From the NCBI GenBank assembly GCA_029984035.1, contig JASBYJ010000005.1:62001-126000 (forward strand): 64,000 nt of DNA, given 5' to 3'. This document shows, piece by piece, positions 33,442-42,388 of the stretch. How positions within the stretch are numbered: the first letter of the stretch is position 1; the number at the start of each line of letters is the position of its first letter. A model generated the notes under the pieces. The model ran no database searches. It was not told the origin of the DNA and worked only from the letters and a program-made list of their open reading frames with translations. The translations under genes and the position numbers were made by a program. The stretch comes from Conchiformibius sp. (GTDB taxonomy: Bacteria > Pseudomonadota > Gammaproteobacteria > Burkholderiales > Neisseriaceae).

Positions 33442-34968
33442 TTACATCCTTTTAGGCTCCACCCAAAATACCGTTACTGCTTTTTCTTGCGACAAAGGAT
33501 AACGCCAACCTTTGGCACGGTATGTAAGTGTTTGCATCTTCACAGGGAGATGATGCTTACCAAGCCATGCAACAGTACGACTCTCACACGATTCATCACG
33601 ATGTGCTACATGACCATAGCCGCCATGCTCACACATAATCAGGCCATATTGCAAAAACCAATCCGGATGAGGATTAACTAATGCAGGCATTTCATCGGGC
33701 ATTCCGGGTAAGGCACGGGGATGCCCGTCTAAAAAGAAAGCAAACGAAGCAGGCTCGGGCCATGTTCCACCCACCCAACCAATCGTGACTTGCGGATATT
33801 CTTGCTCAAACGCTGCCTGAACCGTTTCCACCATTGCCTGACGGGAATAGTAGTATTTTGCAGATCCACGATAAGCCAATATCGCTGCTACTGCCACTCC
33901 ACCCAATAAAACCAATACACCCATGATCCATAATCCACGGCGGAAAAATCTTTCAGGCAGCCCCTCGCTCAACTGCGGCGCAAGCAGCAGAGCCAAACAT
34001 ACAGGCAATGCATACCAAACAGGAATAGCCCAATGGGTAGTAATATGTATACCGGTAAGTAAATGTGCGATTAAAGTGAGTAGTACAGGCAGCACAGTCA
34101 ACACATACATCACTTTGCGCGGATAACGCCACAACATCATTACCGGCACCCTATCATGCAATGCATTTTTCAAACAGCCATATGCCAACCAAGCAAATGG
34201 CCAATAAAAGACAGCAGAAAGCATGAAAACAACCATCCGCTTCCACTCGATACCACTTTGCAATTTGCCGTTCAAATACTGGCGGAAAGGAAAGCCCATA
34301 GCATATTCCCACATACCATGCGGCAGCAGTAACAATACCATTACCGCCAATGCTATATAGGGTCTGGGTGTTTTATACCAAGTCACAAACTCCTTTATCA
34401 TTAAGGAAACCAAAAACAAACTTGCCAGCAATACCCCTGAATAATACTTACCCAACATACATCCTGCGGCCAAAATACCAAGCAAAACCGCATAAGTTTT
34501 ACCTTTTTCTTGATGCAGAGAGCGGAAAAAAGCATAAGCAGTCCAAGGCCATAATGACAATAAAACCGTATCGGCATTAAATTTCGCCGCCAGATTGGCA
34601 TAAGGAAACGATACAGCTGCCAACACAACCGCAATATTCACGACAGCCTGTTTATGCCGCTCCGTCAAATTTTCAGGCAGCCACCATTTCAGCAATGCAG
34701 CAATACCTAAAATTCCGATAGCAGCATTCGCATACGACAACAAATAATACGCCCAGACTTGTTTAGGCCATATAAAAAACCATATTTTCACTATCCAGGC
34801 AAACAAAGGAGGATGTTTAAACGAACCCCATTCCCAAGTCTGCCCCCAAGCAAAATTCTCCACCATATCCCCATAAGAATCCAAAGATGGGGAACGCAGA
34901 CAAGACACTACCACCCATAACAGAATGTAAATAATCAAAAAACGCCATACAAAAGAACGTTTATTCAT
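33442..34968 (-). CDS. GT39/ArnT-like membrane glycosyltransferase
   Basis: A 508-residue integral membrane protein with about eleven helices and a C-terminal periplasmic domain. The first loop (SLDSYGDMVENFAWGQTWEW, then KHPPLFAW) carries the acidic residues typical of the PMT/ArnT superfamily, which moves a sugar from a polyprenyl carrier onto an acceptor on the periplasmic side. In Francisella (FlmK) and Bordetella (LgmB) such enzymes put amino sugars on lipid A phosphates. It is the first gene of the operon running to 31256. The acceptor here (lipid A, other lipid or protein) cannot be read from sequence. Confidence 0.82.
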   Translation of the reverse strand: MNKRSFVWRFLIIYILLWVVVSCLRSPSLDSYGDMVENFAWGQTWEWGSFKHPPLFAWIVKIWFFIWPKQVWAYYLLSYANAAIGILGIAALLKWWLPENLTERHKQAVVNIAVVLAAVSFPYANLAAKFNADTVLLSLWPWTAYAFFRSLHQEKGKTYAVLLGILAAGCMLGKYYSGVLLASLFLVSLMIKEFVTWYKTPRPYIALAVMVLLLLPHGMWEYAMGFPFRQYLNGKLQSGIEWKRMVVFMLSAVFYWPFAWLAYGCLKNALHDRVPVMMLWRYPRKVMYVLTVLPVLLTLIAHLLTGIHITTHWAIPVWYALPVCLALLLAPQLSEGLPERFFRRGLWIMGVLVLLGGVAVAAILAYRGSAKYYYSRQAMVETVQAAFEQEYPQVTIGWVGGTWPEPASFAFFLDGHPRALPGMPDEMPALVNPHPDWFLQYGLIMCEHGGYGHVAHRDESCESRTVAWLGKHHLPVKMQTLTYRAKGWRYPLSQEKAVTVFWVEPKRM

Positions 34969-35098
34969 AATACCCCAAATCCATTATTAATACGATGCCA
35001 ACCAATCATACTAAGTTAATACATATCAAAACACTTACACAACTAAAAGCAATAAACCAAATATCAAGTCATCTTCCAACTGCACAAACTCTTCTTTT

Positions 35099-36454
35099 TC
35101 AGGCAGCCTCCAAAGCCTCCGTCACTATCTCCATCCGCATAAACCGCGAACCTTTCACCAACACACTGGCCTGCTCAGGCAAATCGTGCGTCAATACACG
35201 AATTAAAGGTTCTTTATCGGCAAACCACAGCCCGTCGGCACCAAATACTTCGGCTGCCTGAACGCTGTTATCACCCACAAAATAAGCCCGTTCAATACCC
35301 AGTTCGCGCGCATAAACGCCGATTTCGGTATGCATCGCAGCCGCTTCCTGTTCGCCCAATTCGCCCATATCGCCCATCACGAACACCCGCGGCGCAGGCA
35401 TTTGCGCCAATACGTCCAATGCCGCCTTCATACTGTCGGGATTCGCATTATACGTATCGTCCAGAACCAGTCCGCCGTGTTTGCCGCGCTTCACCTGCAA
35501 GCGTCCTTTGATATTGGCAAAATCCACCAAAGCTTCCGCAATCTGTGTCAATGACACATTTGCCTGCCATGCCAAAGCCGCTGCCGCACACGCATTGGCA
35601 ATATTGTGCCTGCCTGCAACCGGCAGATAAACCGCCTGACGCTGCTCCCCGATACATAAATCAAAACGGCAGGACAACGGCTCCAAAACGATATTATCCG
35701 CATATACAGCACCCGTTTCCAAACCAAATGTGGTTTGCCGCAAACCTTTGCAGGCTGCCTGAAAAATTGCCATATGTTTATCTTCGGCAGGCAAAACCGC
35801 CGTGCCGTTTGCCGCCAGCCCTTGATAAATTTCGCTTTTGGCGCGGGCGATGTCGTCCACGCCGTCAAAACCGCAGCCGATGTGCGCGCGCATGGCGTTG
35901 TTTACCAGTGCGGCATCGGGGCGGGCGATGCGCGTGAGTTGCGCCAATTCGCCCGCGTGGTTCATGCCCATTTCAATCACGGCATAGCGGTGGTTTTCGC
36001 GCAAATTCAACAGGGTAAGCGGCAAACCGATGTGGTTGTTGAAATTGCCCGCCGTTGCCAGCACCGCGTCCGCGCCGAAAGTGTGGCGCAATATGGTTGC
36101 CAGCATTTCTTTGACGGTGGTTTTGCCGCTTGAGCCGGTGATGCCGAACACAAACGGATTGATGTGCTGCCGCCACGCCGCCGCCAACCGCTGCAAAGCC
36201 GATAATGTATCATCTACTTTCAGGCAGCCTGACAGTTCCGTGCAATCAGGGCGCGACACTAAAGCATACCCGCCTTTTTCCAACACTTGCGGCACGAAAT
36301 CGTGGGCATCGTGTTTCTCGCCGACCAAAGCGACAAACAAATCGCCAGTTTGCACTTCGCGGCTGTCAGTCAGTACGCGTTTGAAAGCAAGGTCATTTTG
36401 GGGTTCGGGTAAATCCAAAGCACGGCAAATAAAAGCCAACGTCAATATTTCCAT
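35099..36454 (-). CDS. murF: UDP-N-acetylmuramoyl-tripeptide--D-alanyl-D-alanine ligase
   Basis: Adds D-Ala-D-Ala to the UDP-MurNAc tripeptide, the last cytoplasmic step of peptidoglycan precursor synthesis. The 451-residue Mur ligase shows the ATP loop GITGSSGKTTVKEM, the middle-domain NNHIGLPLTLLNL and VIEMGMNHAGE, and the C-terminal DDTYNANPDSM. It lies in the dcw cluster but is separated from murE by an unknown membrane-protein gene. The interior of the gene (about 35820-36200) is clearly richer in GC than both ends, as expected of a recombinational mosaic. An uptake sequence overlaps its 3' end. Confidence 0.95.
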   Translation of the reverse strand: MEILTLAFICRALDLPEPQNDLAFKRVLTDSREVQTGDLFVALVGEKHDAHDFVPQVLEKGGYALVSRPDCTELSGCLKVDDTLSALQRLAAAWRQHINPFVFGITGSSGKTTVKEMLATILRHTFGADAVLATAGNFNNHIGLPLTLLNLRENHRYAVIEMGMNHAGELAQLTRIARPDAALVNNAMRAHIGCGFDGVDDIARAKSEIYQGLAANGTAVLPAEDKHMAIFQAACKGLRQTTFGLETGAVYADNIVLEPLSCRFDLCIGEQRQAVYLPVAGRHNIANACAAAALAWQANVSLTQIAEALVDFANIKGRLQVKRGKHGGLVLDDTYNANPDSMKAALDVLAQMPAPRVFVMGDMGELGEQEAAAMHTEIGVYARELGIERAYFVGDNSVQAAEVFGADGLWFADKEPLIRVLTHDLPEQASVLVKGSRFMRMEIVTEALEAA

Positions 36455-36458
36455 TGTT

Positions 36459-36887
36459 TCACCTGATTCTATCGAAAGCTTCGTATATAGCCCACCCGCT
36501 GTAAATTCCCGACAAAATAACTGTTGTTAATGCAGAAATAAACAATAATCCCATGAATATAAGCACAATCAAATACAGTTTATTGGTTTTGTGAAACCGT
36601 TCCAATTCAGAATATACTGTTTTCATAAAAATCGGAACGTTTGCAATAGCACCCACAAGCATCAAACAGAAGGAGGCAACGGACAGTAATAATAAAAAAT
36701 ATCTCTGCCAATGTTCTGTTAACAGGAATTTGAAATAGGATACGATAGCAATAGACAACACCAAAATAAGTGCGGGAAGGTTATTCAAAAAATCAAGCAG
36801 CACCTTTCCCATTTCATTACACAAAACATGATATGTTTTTGAATATATTGGAATATTATCACTATCGGTATACTGGTCATTCATCAC
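36459..36887 (-). CDS. Unknown three-helix membrane protein inserted between murE and murF
   Basis: A 142-residue protein with about 40 polar N-terminal residues and three predicted transmembrane helices (around LPALILVLSIAIVSYF, FLLLLSVASFCLMLVGAI and LYLIVLIFMGLLFISAL). It is AT-rich compared with murE and murF. It is not part of the usual mraZ-rsmH-ftsL-ftsI-murE-murF-mraY order, yet is tightly packed (11 bases from murE, four from murF) and so should be cotranscribed. No family recognised. Its location suggests a lineage-specific envelope or division role, or a neutral insertion. Confidence 0.65.
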   Translation of the reverse strand: MMNDQYTDSDNIPIYSKTYHVLCNEMGKVLLDFLNNLPALILVLSIAIVSYFKFLLTEHWQRYFLLLLSVASFCLMLVGAIANVPIFMKTVYSELERFHKTNKLYLIVLIFMGLLFISALTTVILSGIYSGWAIYEAFDRIR

Positions 36888-36898
36888 TTCATACCTCC

Positions 36899-38389
36899 CT
36901 ATCGCTGCAACGTATAACCATCCAATGCTGCCTGCGCCACTTCAAAATCGGAAAAATGATGTTTCACGCCTTGAACGTCCTGATAAGTTTCGTGTCCTTT
37001 ACCTGCGATTAGTACGATGTCGTTGCTTTTCGCACTTTGGATAGCCTGCCGAATGGCCGTTTTCCTGTCCGCCTCCACCAAAGCAGGGGATTCTACGGCA
37101 GGCAGGATATCGTCAATAATCGCTTGCGGTTCTTCCATGCGCGGATTATCGCTGGTTACCACAACGCAATCACTGTATTGGCTTGCCACGGCACCCATCA
37201 GCGGACGCTTTCCCCTATCGCGGTTGCCGCCGCAACCGAATACGCACCATAAACGGCTTTCAGGCTGCTTGATTTCACGCAGGGTAAGCAAAGCCTTTTC
37301 CAAAGCATCAGGCGTGTGTGCATAATCTATAACAACCAAAGGCTTGTTTTCATGAATCAAACAATCCATACGCCCCGTAGCGGGACGGATTTGCGACAAA
37401 GCCTGCAAGGCTGCCTGAAAAGCATAACCGTTGGCACACAACACGCCTAAAGCAGCGGCAAAGTTTTGTGCGTTAAAACGTCCCAACAGGCGCGTTTGCA
37501 CGCCGCCGCAGCCCCAAGGAGTGTGCAAAGTGATGTTCATGCCTTGGTTGTCGGCTGCAAAACCAGTGATACGGATATCCGATTGTTCGTTAAAACCATA
37601 GCCGTAAACCTGCAATCGGGGATAATGCCGCTTTAAATCGGCAATCAGACTTCTGCCGAACTCATCATCTTGATTAATAACGGCATGCTGCAAACCTTTC
37701 CAATGAAACAGCCGCGCTTTAATATCGCCGTATTCCTGCATGTCGGCATGATAATCGAGATGGTCGCGGCTGAGATTGGTAAACACCGCGCTACGGAACG
37801 GCACCCCGTTCACTCTGTATTGATGCAGTCCGTGGCTGGATACTTCCATGGCAACGCTGCTTGCGCCGTCCATGCGGTATCGGCGCAACAAGGTTTGTAC
37901 GGCAACGGGGTCGGGCGTAGTATGGGTGGTTTCCTGCAATTCGCCCCAATAGCCGTTGCCTACCGTGCCGATAACGGCGCAACTTTTTTTTCCTTCCAAA
38001 ATATCGATTGCTTGAGCCAACCATTGCGTAATAGACGTTTTACCGTTGGTGCCGGTTACACCGATGATTTTCAGGCTGCCTGAAAGATTACCGTATGCCT
38101 GCGCGGCCACAATCCCTGCGCAACGGCGCAAATCGGCAATCGGTTGATTAGCAACACGCCATTCCTGCTGCCAGCCAAATCCGCCGTCTTCATCCCAATA
38201 TACAAATGATGCCCCGTTATCCAACGCCGCCTGAATATAGTTGCGCCCGTCTGCATATTCGCCCTGACAGGCAAGAAACACGTCTCCTTGCCGGATTTGC
38301 CGGCTGTCTGAAGAAAGGTTGGCCGTCTTCTCCACAGGTTGCACGGCATCATCGGGAAAGAGGGAGGGAATGGATTTTAGGCTGTACAT
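36899..38389 (-). CDS. murE: UDP-N-acetylmuramoyl-L-alanyl-D-glutamate--2,6-diaminopimelate ligase
   Basis: Adds the third peptide residue to the peptidoglycan precursor. The 496-residue ligase has the ATP loop GVTGTNGKTSITQW, the carbamylated-lysine region and the C-terminal substrate motif SDNPRMEEP; the DNPR form is the marker for meso-diaminopimelate rather than lysine. It belongs to the dcw cluster, between ftsI and the unknown membrane-protein gene. An inverted pair of uptake sequences lies upstream, between ftsI and murE. Confidence 0.96.
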   Translation of the reverse strand: MYSLKSIPSLFPDDAVQPVEKTANLSSDSRQIRQGDVFLACQGEYADGRNYIQAALDNGASFVYWDEDGGFGWQQEWRVANQPIADLRRCAGIVAAQAYGNLSGSLKIIGVTGTNGKTSITQWLAQAIDILEGKKSCAVIGTVGNGYWGELQETTHTTPDPVAVQTLLRRYRMDGASSVAMEVSSHGLHQYRVNGVPFRSAVFTNLSRDHLDYHADMQEYGDIKARLFHWKGLQHAVINQDDEFGRSLIADLKRHYPRLQVYGYGFNEQSDIRITGFAADNQGMNITLHTPWGCGGVQTRLLGRFNAQNFAAALGVLCANGYAFQAALQALSQIRPATGRMDCLIHENKPLVVIDYAHTPDALEKALLTLREIKQPESRLWCVFGCGGNRDRGKRPLMGAVASQYSDCVVVTSDNPRMEEPQAIIDDILPAVESPALVEADRKTAIRQAIQSAKSNDIVLIAGKGHETYQDVQGVKHHFSDFEVAQAALDGYTLQR

Positions 38390-38472
38390 TCGAACGTTGT
38401 CTCACGAAAAATGGGTTCAGGCTATTTTATCTGCAAAACGGCCAATCAAATTGATAGCGATTATATAAAATA

Positions 38473-38514
38473 TTTTCAGGCAGCCTGAACGGAAAATATT
38501 CAGGCTGCCTGAAA
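38473..38514 (-). terminator. Inverted uptake-sequence pair between ftsI and murE
   Basis: TTTTCAGGCAGCCTGAA and TTCAGGCTGCCTGAAAA are separated by eight bases: a 17-pair stem. It can act as a terminator or attenuator after ftsI, so murE expression may depend on read-through or a promoter in 38390-38470. Confidence 0.75.
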
Positions 38515-38540
38515 AATTCAAGACAGAAACAGATACGGCA

Positions 38541-40307
38541 TCATCGGGCGGCAATCGCATCATGGTTAAGGTAAGTAGGTTTGACATTCAGATATTTCAA
38601 ACCATCCGCCATAATACCTTTAAATGCAGGGCCGGCTACCGAGCCTCCGTAGTAATTATTTTTCGGCTCGTCAATAACGACTGCGACAATCAAATGCGGA
38701 TTTTTAGCAGGCGCGAAGCCGACAAAGCTGGAGTAATAGCCATTTTCAATATAGCCTTCTTTGCCTTTACTTTTTCTCGCCGTTCCCGTTTTGGCGGCAA
38801 CATCATATCCGGTAATCGCACCGCTACGCCCCGTACCGCTTTGAGTAACACGTACCATCATTTCCCTCATCTGACGTGCGGTTTCAGGCCTTAAAATAGT
38901 TTTACCTTCAGATGGTTTCGCTTGTCGGAATACGGTAATAGGTTTCAATTTCCCGTCCGTTGTTAAAACGGTATAAGCCTGTGCGATTTGCAGCAAATTC
39001 ATACTCAAACCGTAGCCGTAAGACATAGCCGCCTTATCCAAATTGCTCCAACCTTGTGCGTCATGCAACTCTCCGCTCTTCTCTCCGCTTACACCCGATT
39101 GTGTTTTCCGACCGATACCGATTGCAGAAAAATAATTGTACAAATCCTGATTATCGTACATCGCAGCAATTTTACTGATGCCCACATTGGACGATTTTTC
39201 GATAATACCCTCCGAATCCAAAAACGGATATTCATGGTCATCTTTGATAGTTTTATCGCCGATTTGATAAGGTCGCGTATCAAACACAGTATGGCGGTTG
39301 ACTTTACCGTCATCGATGGCTTTGGCCATCACCAAAGGCTTAATCACGGAGCCGGGTTCAATTGCAGCCCTCACTGCAAAATGAAAGCGGTTTTGCTCCG
39401 GAAAATCATTGCGGGCATTGGAATCATAATCAGGCAAGCTACTCATCGCCAACACTTCGCCGGTCTGTGCGTTCAAAACTACGGCGGCTCCGGCCTTAGC
39501 ATTACTCCTTGCCAAAGCATCAGCCAAATGCTTCCTTGTAAAACGCTGAATTTCCCTATCCAGTGATAAGACTAAATTCTCACCGTTTTGGGCGGAAATA
39601 TTTTTAGGAGAATCCACCAGAGCAATCACATCTTCATTAAGATCGCGCAGCACAATTTGCTTACCGTCAGTTCCGCGCAATTTTTCTTCCTGAGCCAATT
39701 CCAGCCCTTCCAAGCCCTGGCCTTCATTGCCCATAAAACCAATCAAATGTGAAAACAGGCTGCCTGAAGGATAAGTGCGCTCGCTATGGGTATGCAGCTT
39801 CAGCGTAGGAATATTCAGCTTTTTCAATTCCTTCGCTTTTTCCACAGTCAATTGAACGGGAAATGTCAATTGTTTGATGCTCGTATCTTTCAGTTTGGCA
39901 CGCACTTCGCGTTCAGGCAGCCCCAAAATCGCAGCAATTTGTGCAAACTTTTCATCACTAATCACATTCCAATTCACTGTGCCGCCGCTTTGGGGCTTAT
40001 AAATATGATAAGGTGAGAATTCAGCTGTTTTAAAATGGCGGCTAACAGCCAATATCTCACCATTTCTATCCGTAATCATGCCGCGCAAAGCAGGCTCGTT
40101 AATGCTTCGCTCCGTCAGATTCTCTCTGCGGTCCGTAAACATTTTGCCCATAGCCAACTGCATACCGACACCATATACCAATAGAACCACAGACAGCATA
40201 CCGACACAACCCGCAACAATGGCTAAGCGGCGGTTATCGCGCATAACCACTAAGGTTCTCTTTGTGTCAGGCTGCATATAAGGGCGGTATAAATTACGGA
40301 TTAGCAT
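38541..40307 (-). CDS. ftsI: Penicillin-binding protein 2 (FtsI, septal transpeptidase)
   Basis: Class B PBP that crosslinks septal peptidoglycan; penA in Neisseria. The 588-residue protein has a cytoplasmic N-terminus, one membrane anchor (LAIVAGCVGMLSVVLLVYGV), the PBP dimer domain (RGMITDRNGEILAVS) and the transpeptidase domain with SVIK (active Ser at about residue 320), SSN and KTGT in the expected order. The ATG at 40307 matches the neisserial start (MLIRNLYRPYM) better than 40328. Altered mosaic penA alleles cause beta-lactam resistance in Neisseria; I see no obvious internal mosaic here. Confidence 0.96.
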   Translation of the reverse strand: MLIRNLYRPYMQPDTKRTLVVMRDNRRLAIVAGCVGMLSVVLLVYGVGMQLAMGKMFTDRRENLTERSINEPALRGMITDRNGEILAVSRHFKTAEFSPYHIYKPQSGGTVNWNVISDEKFAQIAAILGLPEREVRAKLKDTSIKQLTFPVQLTVEKAKELKKLNIPTLKLHTHSERTYPSGSLFSHLIGFMGNEGQGLEGLELAQEEKLRGTDGKQIVLRDLNEDVIALVDSPKNISAQNGENLVLSLDREIQRFTRKHLADALARSNAKAGAAVVLNAQTGEVLAMSSLPDYDSNARNDFPEQNRFHFAVRAAIEPGSVIKPLVMAKAIDDGKVNRHTVFDTRPYQIGDKTIKDDHEYPFLDSEGIIEKSSNVGISKIAAMYDNQDLYNYFSAIGIGRKTQSGVSGEKSGELHDAQGWSNLDKAAMSYGYGLSMNLLQIAQAYTVLTTDGKLKPITVFRQAKPSEGKTILRPETARQMREMMVRVTQSGTGRSGAITGYDVAAKTGTARKSKGKEGYIENGYYSSFVGFAPAKNPHLIVAVVIDEPKNNYYGGSVAGPAFKGIMADGLKYLNVKPTYLNHDAIAAR

Positions 40308-40351
40308 AATATCACCTTGTTTTTTCAAATATATAACAGGATATTTCCCGT

Positions 40352-40618
40352 TTACTCATTAAATTTCAACTCTACAATTTCTTTTTTCTCAGGATAGCGC
40401 ATACCCACGCCGTGAGCCAACGGTAAAAACCATTCGGGGTTAGAATACCGGCTGTTTTCATACCTTAACTCTGCTTTTGCCGCCTCCAAATCTACTTTGT
40501 TTCTTAATGCACTGCCATAAAGCATGGTTTGATATTTAACTTTAAATCTTTTCTCAACCAAATACAAAGCCGATAAAGTAACGCAAATCAGCAAAACAAA
40601 ATTTATTCTCGAATCCAT
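40352..40618 (-). CDS. ftsL: Cell division protein FtsL
   Basis: An 88-residue bitopic division protein: short cytoplasmic start, one helix (INFVLLICVTLSALYLVEKR), then a periplasmic coiled-coil-like region (LRNKVDLEAAKAELRYENSR). It sits between rsmH and ftsI as usual. The ATG at 40618 starts MDSRINFV; a longer frame from 40663 lies inside rsmH and is rejected. It forms the FtsQLB complex with FtsB and FtsQ. Confidence 0.92.
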   Translation of the reverse strand: MDSRINFVLLICVTLSALYLVEKRFKVKYQTMLYGSALRNKVDLEAAKAELRYENSRYSNPEWFLPLAHGVGMRYPEKKEIVELKFNE

Positions 40619-40622
40619 ACCG

Positions 40623-41594
40623 TCATCTTTCAGGCAGCCCACCCGAGGTTCTCTGCGCCACACGCAACAAAGCCGACCTTGCTCTGGGATTGTTTTTAAT
40701 TTCCTGCTCCGAAGGTTTTACCGCCTTGCCTATCGCCTTCAAAGGAGGTTCCGGCAAATCCGATTCCCGCACTGCAGCCCATTTGGGCAAAACAGGCAGC
40801 GAAGAATAACGGCGGATAAACTGCTTAACTATTCTGTCTTCCAAAGAATGAAAGGAAATCACTGCCAAGCGCCCTCCTTCATTCAAATACTCCGCCACTT
40901 GCGGCAATACCGCTTCTATTTCTTCCAATTCGCGGTTAATAAAGATACGAACGGCCTGGAAGGTACGCGTTGCCGGATCCTGCCCCCGCTCACGAGTACG
41001 GACGGCTTGCGCTGCAATCTGCGCCAACTTGCCGGTTGTATCGATGGGACTTTCAGCACGCTTTTGAACAATGAGACGCGCAATCTGGCGACTAAACCGC
41101 TCTTCACCATAGTTTGTAATTACCTCGCATATTTCCCGCTCATCCGCCGCAGCCAGCCATTCGGCAGCCGATTGCCCACGAGTGGGGTCCATACGCATAT
41201 CCAAAGGCGCATCAAAACGGAAACTGAAACCGCGCATACCGTCATCAATCTGCGGAGAAGAGATACCCAAATCCAGCAGAACACCGTCAACTCGGAAAAT
41301 ATTCAAGCGGCTTAAGGCTGCCTGAAAAGTAGAAAAGCCATCGTGTATGACCGTTACCCTGCCATCACTTTTCGCCAATCGATTTGCTGCTTCAATAGCT
41401 TGAGGGTCTTTATCAAATACCAGCAACCTACCCTCTTCGCCCAGCTTGGACAAAATCAATTTGGAATGACCGCCCCTGCCGAAAGTACCGTCCACATATA
41501 CGCCGTTTTCCCGAATGCACAAAGCATCCACCGCCTCATGCAACAAAACAGTAATATGCTGGAATTCCTTAGAAATATCGGAAACGGTATTCAT
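40623..41594 (-). CDS. rsmH: 16S rRNA (cytosine1402-N4)-methyltransferase
   Basis: SAM-dependent methyltransferase (MraW) of 323 residues. Seen: HITVLLHEAVDAL at the start, the SAM loop VYVDGTFGRGGHS, ILLDLGISSPQIDD-like LLDLGISSPQIDDG and the C-terminal FHSLEDRIVKQF. It overlaps mraZ by four bases (ATGA) and precedes ftsL by four. Confidence 0.97.
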   Translation of the reverse strand: MNTVSDISKEFQHITVLLHEAVDALCIRENGVYVDGTFGRGGHSKLILSKLGEEGRLLVFDKDPQAIEAANRLAKSDGRVTVIHDGFSTFQAALSRLNIFRVDGVLLDLGISSPQIDDGMRGFSFRFDAPLDMRMDPTRGQSAAEWLAAADEREICEVITNYGEERFSRQIARLIVQKRAESPIDTTGKLAQIAAQAVRTRERGQDPATRTFQAVRIFINRELEEIEAVLPQVAEYLNEGGRLAVISFHSLEDRIVKQFIRRYSSLPVLPKWAAVRESDLPEPPLKAIGKAVKPSEQEIKNNPRARSALLRVAQRTSGGLPER

Positions 41595-42067
41595 AACTGC
41601 AAATCGGTTTGGCTCAAATCAAAATCCAACTCATCGGCATCAATGGACAAAGCTTTCTCTGTTTCCGCCATTTTCTGTTCGCGTCCCCACAGTTCCAAAC
41701 GGTTCACACGACCGACCAACATCACATCCTTATCGAAACTCACCAAACGGCGCAAATTGGCAGGCAGCAATACCCTGCCCGCACTATCAATTTCCAAAGT
41801 ATCCGCATTATGCAGCAGAAGATTTTGATAAAGCTGAAGATTCGGCTTGCCTTTAACATTCAGATTCAGCAGCTGCCGTTCCACTTTCTCCCATTCGCTT
41901 TCGGGATAGAACAGCAAGCGGTCGCGACTGTCTAATGTTACCACCATCCGAGCCGCTTCAGCACTGTCTTGCACAGAAAAATCACGTGCCAACACCTCAC
42001 GGAACTTGGCCGGCATAGCCAAGCGTCCTTTAGGGTCGACAGTCAATTCATGCGCACCGCGAAACAT
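41591..42067 (-). CDS. mraZ: Transcriptional regulator MraZ
   Basis: A 158-residue AbrB-like DNA-binding protein with two MraZ repeats, each with the DxxxR core: DPKGRLAMPAKFRE near the N-terminus and DSAGRVLLPANLRR in the second half. It represses its own dcw operon. I place the start at 42067 (MFRGAHELTVD, as in E. coli MraZ), with GGATAAGG upstream; a frame extension to 42097 is less likely. Three 10-base repeats that fit an MraZ operator lie upstream at 42111-42140. Confidence 0.93.
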   Translation of the reverse strand: MFRGAHELTVDPKGRLAMPAKFREVLARDFSVQDSAEAARMVVTLDSRDRLLFYPESEWEKVERQLLNLNVKGKPNLQLYQNLLLHNADTLEIDSAGRVLLPANLRRLVSFDKDVMLVGRVNRLELWGREQKMAETEKALSIDADELDFDLSQTDLQL

Positions 42068-42110
42068 CGCCTTATCCAAACGGGAATTTAAATTCATTCC
42101 GAGACAAAAT

Positions 42111-42140
42111 ATGACACTTCAATCCACTTTGCCCCACTTA
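42111..42140 (-). promoter_or_regulatory. Probable MraZ operator: three 10-base direct repeats
   Basis: On the minus strand: TAAGTGGGGC, AAAGTGGATT, GAAGTGTCAT in tandem, each with AAGTGk at the same place. MraZ in several bacteria binds tandem repeats of AAAGTG/TGGG type upstream of mraZ. The repeats begin about where transcription from the promoter at 42146-42174 should start, so binding would block initiation or clearance. Confidence 0.75.
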
Positions 42141-42145
42141 GTTAC

Positions 42146-42174
42146 ACTATAAGCAAAAAAAAACACATCGTCAA
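42146..42174 (-). promoter_or_regulatory. Sigma-70 promoter of the mraZ/dcw operon
   Basis: Minus strand TTGACG (42174-42169), a 17-base spacer containing nine T in a row, then TATAGT (42151-42146). Both boxes are one base from consensus and the spacing is ideal. The homopolymer in the spacer could change length and with it promoter strength. Confidence 0.85.
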
Positions 42175-42388
42175 ATCTAATTCGATGTTTTTCTGAAATT
42201 TATTGCATCGGGATTTTTCATCACAATGAACAAATTCACTCCAAAAAAATCAAGCAATTGAAAAATAAATATAAAATCAAAAGCTGCCTTTCAGGCAGCC
42301 TTGTTGCGCAACTCATTGATTGTCAGATTCACACCAAAACAAACGATACCGATATAATGCCCTCTACCCGAACCTAACGAAACCTCCC

